A DNA stretch of 64,000 bases, taken from Branchiostoma floridae. Taxonomy: Eukaryota > Chordata > Leptocardii > Amphioxiformes > Branchiostomatidae. This document shows, piece after piece, positions 58,501-64,000 of the stretch. How positions within the stretch are numbered: position 1 is the stretch's first letter; every line of letters begins with the position of its first letter. The stretch covers positions 7,580,530 to 7,644,529 of the forward strand of contig NC_049983.1 in assembly GCF_000003815.2 (NCBI RefSeq). The letters run 5' to 3'. A program made the position numbers and the translations under genes. Under the pieces are notes generated by a model. The model did not search any database. It saw only the letters and a list, made by a program, of their open reading frames with translations, and had not been told where the DNA came from.

Positions 58501-61500
58501 AGACTTTCTTGGGTAATCTAATTCTAAGACTTTCCTCTCACCTTCTTCTGCAATCTTGGTCTTCTCCTCTTCCTCCTCTAGTCTTTGGTCCTCCTCTTCC
58601 TGACGTAGACGTTCCTCCAGAGCCTCCCGATTGGTCAGATCTGCTTGTTCCTGTTTCTTCTTCTTGCGGGCAGCCAGCCTCTCCTGGGCAAGCTGCTTCT
58701 GACGTTCTCTGTCTTTCTCCACACTACAGCGAAACAAGATGATCAGATTCCCTTGTGTATATCAAAGACAGTGTAAATGTCCTGTAAACCATAAATTAAT
58801 TTACGAATTGTATTACATGGGGAAAGGCGGTTCAGGAGCGTTTTAAATTTCTGGCTGAAACAATTCTGTTACTGAACATTGTTGTTGTAACCCTAATGGC
58901 ATATACAGTGTAAGGTAAGGAAGTTTTCTTGCTGTTTCTGTAGCAGAGTATATCTTTACAGGGAGGGGTTGCTAGCCCTTCGAAATTCCCTTAAACATGC
59001 TTTCCTTGAAATACGTTGCTGCCCACACAAACATGTCCTGACCTGGGACTTGAATACGGGTCTTACAGTTACAAACTAACTGGAACCAGCTCCTTGAGCC
59101 ACAGGGCTGTCCCTAACTCTATATTCAATTCACATTGAAAATGCATATTTTTGTCATCGTGAATTTACGGTGGAAAGGTCACAGCAAATACCACAAAAAC
59201 CAAATCACATACATTCCAAGACGGATGGCAATGAGGAATATGGCAAAATGTTTATTGCAATCTTAGAGAAAAAGGTACCATTCAAAGAAGTCAGGGATGT
59301 TTCAACATAATAAATGTTATTCTACTAGTAGAATATACTTACTTTGCTTCCTTTGCTGCTTCGTTCCTCCTTGCAATGCTGAACACGATGGCGGCACTGT
59401 CGAATTTGTCCTCCTGGTTCAGACGTTTCTGTTCTCGGCGCAGACGGGCGAGCTCCAACTGCCGCTTCCTCTCAGAGTCAAACCTCTCGTCTTGCCCACG
59501 CAGACTGGCCAGGAGAGCCTCTTTCTCCGCATCAAAGTTGTTCTGAAGTTCTGCCAGGATGTTCTATATAAAATGATACACATGCTGGTTAGGTGTCTTA
59601 CTTTACTGTATGTAAGTCCTCAAAATCCCTTGTTCAGCCTATTTGTCATCGAAACACGTCCAACAAGATCTCTATATGTCTGAAAAAAATTAAGCACTAG
59701 ACACAGATAGGCCTAGCAAATTTCTGTGTCTGTAAAACCAAACTAGTGAGATAAAATCATGTCTTTTTACTTTTAATTACAAGTTCAACTTTCCTTGTTT
59801 ATTTGCAACGTTATTCAGTAACAATGAAAAGCAACCAAAAACATGTTTTTAGGCCTTCCTTCAAACTGAGATTATGTGTATGATCATGATAATAAGCAAA
59901 ATAAGATTAAGCAAGAGAAAGATTTAAGCAAGAGAAATCATTTTATACATAATAGCATAATGCAAAACCGGCAGACTGGTTACCTTACTGACTACCAAAA
60001 TATTGTCTTTCTCCCCTTTATGAATATCAATTCATAGTTAGGATAAACCTGTTCTTCAACTAGATCTGTTTTACATATCAATTCATAGCTAGGATATGCT
60101 CTCCAACAGATCTATCCAGTGTTACTGACAAAAGACATCCGATGGTGTCTGAAATGTCTGACCGTTTCCAAAATCATATCCAGTTGTTGGAGTACTGTAA
60201 ATACAGAAACATTCGCAGTGGTTTAATGTTCGAGTTTTTTGCGGTGGCCGCTTTACTGCAAACTTAAAACCACCGTGAACATTTTTCCATGGCAGTAAGA
60301 GACTACAGCGCATGGTGGTACCGCAACTTAAAACCAGCACGAAGAGTCCTTTTTCCCGCTATCGCGAAATTAAATCCCCGTGAACTTAAATGCATTTACA
60401 GTAACTGATTTTTGGCATATCTATTCTTATTACCTGGATGTCTAACCTTCATCAACCTTTCACAATTTCATCAATTTCATCACAATTTCATCACAATTTG
60501 AACTGTACAATAACCATACCTTGGGAAGATTCCTCTTCTCCTCCTCCTCTTGAATCTCATCCAGTGTGGCATCATCAGTGGCGAGTCCCTGGGCCTCTCT
60601 CTCAGCCTTCAGCTGCCGTCGCCGTGCCAACCGCTCCTCCAGCTGTTTCTTCTGGTCCGCCCTGGCCTCTCCTAGCAGCCTGGCCAGCTCTGAAAATTAG
60701 CACACAATGTTTTCTTTTTTAATTGATTCGTTCAATGCAAGGCCATTTGACCACTTCCAGGCAATGAACTTACATGTGGGTGGTGGATGGTGAAAACTAT
60801 TTTGCATTAAGATAGCAATGGACACTCAGTGGATTGAACGTTGTATACAACAGTGAGAATTACATAGTTTGACAGTCTGAGGAAAGAAGCTGTTGCTGTA
60901 GAAGGACTTTGACACTGGTAATTTAATGGTGTTGATTGAACTAGAGGAAAACGTAAATGAAGTAGTACCCTACATGTATATTGGGTAGGTTTGATGACTT
61001 CATTACAAGAGTAGTGTGCATAGACCAGTGGTAAGCTGCCCTGTCTATGGACCAGGAGTTTAAATCCTGGCTGTGTCAAGACATGCATGCTACTGGAAAG
61101 GGTCACAGTCCTTAGGAGAGGACATTAATCCTTGGTTCATTATTTATTGTGATTGACTGCGTGAAAGAGCTAGGGGAAATTTCCTGGCAAAATGAACCTG
61201 TAAGACTTAGTACTATACATAGAGTCTCTGTCCTCTGTCACAACCAGTGGAAGAATAGTTCTCCAGTGAGCTAAACTAGTTTAACATCAAATCACTTTCA
61301 CAAAAAACTTTCATGACATCAAGTAGAACCTGTTAAGGTTTAAAAAATCACACTTGTCTCACCCTCTTGGTTCTTGATCCCCTCCCCTAACAGAGCGGCG
61401 GCCTCGTCAAACTTGCCCTGCTGTCTGAGCCGGCGTTCCTGTAGCTTCATCTTCACCAGGCGGGCCTGTCTCTCCTTCTCTGACAGGGCCGCCCACTCAG

Positions 61501-62890
61501 CCTCACCCATGGTGTCAATCAGAGCCTAAAGGACAGATATGCCATGTTAAGTAACAGTCCTTCTTGCACTAGATGGCTTACAGGGTAGCAACTATTTCCA
61601 TTTCTGTAGCCGTTAGGCCACACAACTTCGGCTTTGCGTAATCACTACAACAGGGGCTAGTTCAAATGTCATGCTCCTTTCCAAATGCTGTGTGTACCAG
61701 ACAAAGCAGTATGTACCATTTTCTTAAAATCCTTATTGGTATGACTCAACTGGGGATTTAACTCACAGCCTACCGAATGCAAGCAAACACTTTACTTTCA
61801 AAGCCATTGTACAGTTTGGAACATTATTATGTTTTTTTGTTTTGTTTTTTGTCTACATTAGTCACAAGTCAATCTCCTTCTTGCCCTAATGCTGTTGGTA
61901 ATCTACATCCAAAACTTGGAATTCCAACATTTGGGTTGATATTGTCAACTTGAATCTTTACTTATGATCAAAGTTGTTAACCATTATACTAACTTACAAA
62001 ATTGTAGAAACTTTGATACAAAGAAGAATAAAGGCAACAACATTTTTTTTTCTATATCCATACCAAGTCTTATGCACTGTATGTCTTCATTTACACATTG
62101 ATGAATGAATGAATGACCTTGATGCCAATACTAGCTGAATCGTGATGTTGAACAAGCCAGTATGACACAATATATGGCATGTACATGTGTAATACCTTAA
62201 CTTCTTATAAGAGCCTCAGATAAGAAACACAGTCTGAAGATTCCCTCTCTCACCTGCATGATGAGCTTGTCCCTCAAGGCATCATACTTGTCCTCCAGTG
62301 CCTTCACCAGTTCTCCTTCAGAACCACCCTCCTCCGGAGACTTGGGTCGTCCGCCCGTCAGCAGTACGGCCGCCACGTTATCGTACCACCTGTCTGCACG
62401 TGCTCTGTACTGCACCGTCTTTAGCTGCTTTAGTGTGGCCACGGTCTGATGGTGATAGTGGGAGACTGTTAGTTAAGGAGCTTACTGTAGATCGTAAAAC
62501 TTTTGCAGTGGTTTTATTTTAATGGTTTTATAGGTGAACTCACTGTGACTCCATGGCACTGCAAATACATGACTTGTATATGTCTAAGTTCCTTGTTTGA
62601 CAGATGTTCTGTAACAGAATTCTTTCTATTCAAAATGCCTTGAAACCCTCTGTCAGACTGTTTTCCTGCTACTGTAAAAAATCCAAAACCACTGGAAAAT
62701 GAATTCATAGCACTAGTCTTGTATTTTGATTGTATTGTAAGCTTTCTGAGCTCTTTGTTGTATTGCACTGTCTTCCACATCCATTGTTTACACACAAAAA
62801 CAGTAACATAAAATTGAAAGAAATCGATTTCTCAGGTGACTGAAATACAACTAATTGAAGAGGGTGCTGCAATAGAACTAAAGATCTTTA

Positions 62891-62930
<40 letters not shown>

Positions 62931-64000
62931 GTTTTAACTATTTAGCAATAGTCTATTTATAAAGATTTAAAGGTTTGTCTCTTTATTGGGTTACCTTTGA
63001 AGCCAGGTCCTGTAAGAGATAGTGGCTCTCCTTGTCCTGGTGCTGCTGTAGATCAGCCAACAGTGAGACGTGAATGTCGTCATCGCTCAGCGTCTTTCCC
63101 TCCTCAGCAGACTGCAGGGCTACCAGACAGCACTCCACTCGCAGGGCTGTGGACTCCTGAAGAAAAAACCCACCAAGTTTAAGTTGATATTACCACTCTC
63201 AAAAAAATTAGTGGAACAAATCTCAATCTCAAGATGATGGCAATACCAGCATAATACAAATGTAGTTGACATGTATATGGCCTCCCTTGGTCAATATTGA
63301 TGGTAAAATCCTAATTGATATTAGCCCTACAGCGTCGACTGTGGCTATAAACAGTCCTGTACGAGAATGACAGTCTCTGCCACATAGCTGTATATGGCAC
63401 ATCTGTAGGCTGACTCAGGTCTTCCTTTTACCAACATAAGGAGCATACTTACTGATAGCATGAATGATAAGTTTGACAAGTTGCAAATTGTCTGCCACAT
63501 AATAGTCTTATCAATTGCATTCTTCTCATAGACCAGTACAGTTACGTTCACCAATTGAATATAGTAGACACTGCACCATACTCTCAGCTCATACACATAC
63601 CACTTCAGGATGGAACAAAAAAAGTGGCTAGGGTTAGCTTAGTAAAGAGCTAATTTAAAAACTCTTTCCCAAACAATAAGTTCATGCATTGAATTTGTCC
63701 AGTATGGTTGTCTTTTTCAGCATTGAACTGAACAATCACCTAGGTAAAATGGGCTTACAGTCCCAGACACCATTACTTCCAAGGTCAGACATTGAATGGA
63801 TAAGAATTATAGCTAACCTCAAATATCTCCTCCTGTTCGTCCTGAGTTTCCGAGAGTTCAGCGGAGCTCTGTTCCCTCCAGTCTCTCCTGATCTCACCCA
63901 GCTCAAACAGCCTGTCCTGTCTGTCCTGTTCTGTCACTGCCTGGGCCTTCTGGCGACCTGAGCTGCCTGACGATCCCTCTGTCTGCAGCAGCTGTATGTA
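43593..64000 (-). CDS. Large coiled-coil protein, 21 exons visible, 5' end outside window
   Basis: Inferred exons in reading order: 64000-63828, 63156-62995, 62445-62254, 61525-61363, 60689-60520, 59563-59343, 58723-58542, 58083-57977, 57031-56875, 56399-56254, 55697-55463, 52406-52333, 51243-51058, 50369-50259, 49793-49647, 48719-48615, 47833-47685, 46919-46835, 45927-45868, 45436-45374, 43790-43593 (stop). The protein is rich in Glu, Arg, Lys and Gln with long predicted helices (ERLAARKKKKQEQAD, QKKQLEERLARRRQLK). It ends in a basic tail (RFQKKKGRKRTQEG). Several exons are paralogous: the 62254 and 55463 exons share RAR..RWYDNVAAV-like blocks, 62995 and 56254 share EGKT..(D/E)I...LLA.LQQ.Q, and 61363 and 59343 share KFD.AA. 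No enzymatic domain or named family was recognised; a cytoskeletal or ciliary scaffold is possible. The 45374 and 45868 exons are the least certain. Confidence 0.75.
45503..45715. mobile_element. Palindromic MITE, family 1, intronic
   Basis: Ends 'ctagttaatctttatc' and 'gataaaagtgaactag'. The arms mirror AGGGATATCAAG and GAGATATCCCT. No frame. Between the 45374 and 45868 exons. Confidence 0.8.
46065..46690. repeat. 25-bp minisatellite in intron
   Basis: About 25 units of ACTTACACTCTTACACAGTTGTGCA-like sequence (unit shown in part: CAACTTACACTCTTACACA). As 25 is not a multiple of three, all three + frames stay open and give repetitive Leu/Thr/Cys peptides. These are not genes. Confidence 0.95.
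47395..47668 (-). mobile_element. tRNA-derived SINE, copy 1
   Basis: On the minus strand it starts GGGTAGCGCGCGTAGTCCAG, has a B box GAGTTCGATTCCGG, and then a body with 'gctactggaaagggt', 'agtccttaggaca' and 'aaagagctaggggaa', ending 'cagtgagctaaa'. The same body is at 61010-61280. It lies only about 16 bases beyond the splice donor of the 47685 exon. Confidence 0.75.
49115..49310. mobile_element. Palindromic MITE, family 1, intronic
   Basis: Inverted ends around 'gggtaaccaatacccattgt' and 'ggtaaactagcg', with mirrored GGGATATCAAGTC and GACTTAATATCCC arms. Confidence 0.75.
49390..49625. mobile_element. Half-copy of the long palindromic MITE at 51872
   Basis: It matches the right half of 51872-52265 ('cctgacgtcactgctggag', 'gtgaacaaggtcga', 'aaatttagggtaagtc', 'cagtgttggaaagaaag'). 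The left arm is lost. It sits directly beside the 49647 exon. Confidence 0.75.
51872..52265. mobile_element. Long palindromic MITE (~390 bp)
   Basis: Nearly the whole element is an inverted repeat with arms of about 170 bases: TTTCTTTCCAACACTGAA at the left and TTCAGTGTTGGAAAGAAA at the right, then GACTTACCCTAAATTTT mirrored. The centre holds a poly-C run. It lies next to the 52333 exon. Confidence 0.8.
52500..52730. mobile_element. Palindromic MITE, family 1, best-preserved copy
   Basis: Ends 'aagttcacctttatttg' and 'gataaaggtgaactagcg', arms GTAACCTATATCCGTTGT and ACAACAGATATAGGTTAC, and inner GGGATATTAAGT mirrored. A nearby poly-G tract lies at 52780-52793. Confidence 0.8.
52800..54368. 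other. Long intron, no exon seen
   Basis: This lies between the 52333 and 55463 exons. Short frames without codon pattern or splice context. No named repeat was identified. Confidence 0.45.
54377..54787. mobile_element. Non-autonomous hAT-type element with intact 8-bp target duplication
   Basis: It begins TAGGGCTGTGTACCTAAA and ends TTTAGGTACACAGCCCTA. The flanks at 54369-54376 and 54788-54795 are both ATCATAAC. The 8-bp duplication and TAGGG terminus are hallmarks of the hAT superfamily. The interior is rich in AGGTACAGGTAC repeats with GGTCCGGACC palindromes. No transposase frame. Confidence 0.85.
54800..55445. repeat. Tandem intronic repeat of about 180 bp (3-4 units)
   Basis: Units share 'ggcagcagt.a.aaggtt.aaaagtagc', 'catgctctgttctgtgagga' and 'gccattttccacca' blocks and a 'gctaaggtagcca' block. 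The array abuts the donor side of the 55463 exon. Confidence 0.85.
57032..57700. repeat. Decayed tandem copies of an exon end and its donor-side intron
   Basis: GGCGGAGGCT.TCCAA.TTGCT at 57001-57020 (inside the 56875-57031 exon) recurs at about 57115-57145 and, weaker, at 57390-57415. A 'gttcctgtcc..gg.gctgaatt' string recurs at 57068, 57345 and 57635. The copies contain stops and lost splice sites, so they are non-functional. Confidence 0.6.
59035..59115 (-). mobile_element. tRNA-like SINE head
   Basis: The minus strand reads GGGACAGCCCTGTGGCTCAA, then a TATTCAAGTCCCAGG B-box-like block, spaced as in a tRNA gene. It is too degenerate for a functional tRNA. It is probably the head of a SINE extending to about 58920. 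Confidence 0.5.
60126..60460 (+). repeat. Hammerhead-like repeat, second copy, interrupted
   Basis: It matches 8852-8975 before and after an insertion ('gtctgaccgtttccaaaatc' left, 'cttattacctggatgtctaa' right). The stem II core is degraded (CTGACAA). Confidence 0.7.
60193..60403. mobile_element. MITE nested in the hammerhead-like repeat
   Basis: Left end TACTGTAAATACAGAAAC, right end AAATGCATTTACAGTA, 211 bp. The uninterrupted relative at 8852-8975 shows the empty site, and a TA or GTA duplication is implied. Confidence 0.75.
61010..61280 (+). mobile_element. tRNA-derived SINE, copy 2
   Basis: Head 'gtgtgcatagaccagtgg' with B-box-like GAGTTTAAATCCTGG, then the same body as 47395-47668 ('gctactggaaagggtc', 'agtccttaggagagg', 'aaagagctaggggaaa', 'ccagtgagctaaa'). 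Intronic. Confidence 0.75.
61590..61820 (-). mobile_element. Probable tRNA-derived SINE
   Basis: The minus strand carries an ACAATGGCTTTGAAAG head and a GTGAGTTAAATCCCCAG B-box-like block. The body is unrelated to the other SINEs in the window. Low certainty. Confidence 0.4.
62893..62929. repeat. (CA)n microsatellite
   Basis: An uninterrupted AC dinucleotide run of about 37 bases in the intron between the 62254 and 62995 exons. Confidence 0.95.

Overview
The window looks like intron-rich, transposon-dense invertebrate deuterostome DNA, most likely a cephalochordate (amphioxus, Branchiostoma). This rests on small phase-consistent exons split by large introns, a tandem family of MAB-21/cGAS-like nucleotidyltransferase genes, an intronless LRR transmembrane receptor, and many short palindromic non-autonomous DNA transposons and tRNA-derived SINEs. 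Two 100-bp runs of N (9228-9327 and 14674-14773) mark assembly gaps. The species is inferred and was not tested.

Left part (1-10 kb): mostly repeats. There is a 21-bp tandem array (541-1010), a direct duplication of about 1.2 kb (2695-4015 and 5814-6975) carrying two copies of a very hydrophobic small ORF on the minus strand, and several copies of a dispersed repeat of about 500-700 bp.

Middle (10-35 kb): three cGAS-like receptor (MAB-21 domain) genes. Gene A is on + (10262-12889, N-terminus not found). Gene B is on - (16858-21747). Gene C is on + (29749-34759). Genes B and C splice by eye into uninterrupted frames of 539 and 543 residues, with all coding lengths summing to multiples of three. 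They lie head to head about 8 kb apart. Both begin with an exon encoding a transmembrane segment, followed by short phase-2 exons that are copies of one another. Gene B has a second transmembrane segment inside one of these. All three keep the GS...E-x-D and third-Asp nucleotidyltransferase residues, so they could be active, membrane-tethered cGLRs. Between B and C sits a foldback element of about 4.5 kb with 1.15-kb inverted arms and a 51-bp minisatellite whose every unit looks like a splice acceptor plus two splice donors.

36-39 kb: a single-exon type I LRR receptor on the minus strand with duplicated tyrosine motifs in its tail. A 31-bp minisatellite and a hammerhead-core-like motif lie upstream.

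43.6-64 kb: the 3' portion (21 inferred exons) of a large, charged coiled-coil protein gene on the minus strand. Its exon modules are internally repeated. Its introns contain MITEs, a hAT-type element with a perfect 8-bp target duplication, SINEs, a 25-bp minisatellite and decayed exon copies. The 5' end lies beyond the window.

All exon boundaries are inferred from GT/AG sites and paralogue comparison within the window. No search or transcript evidence was available.
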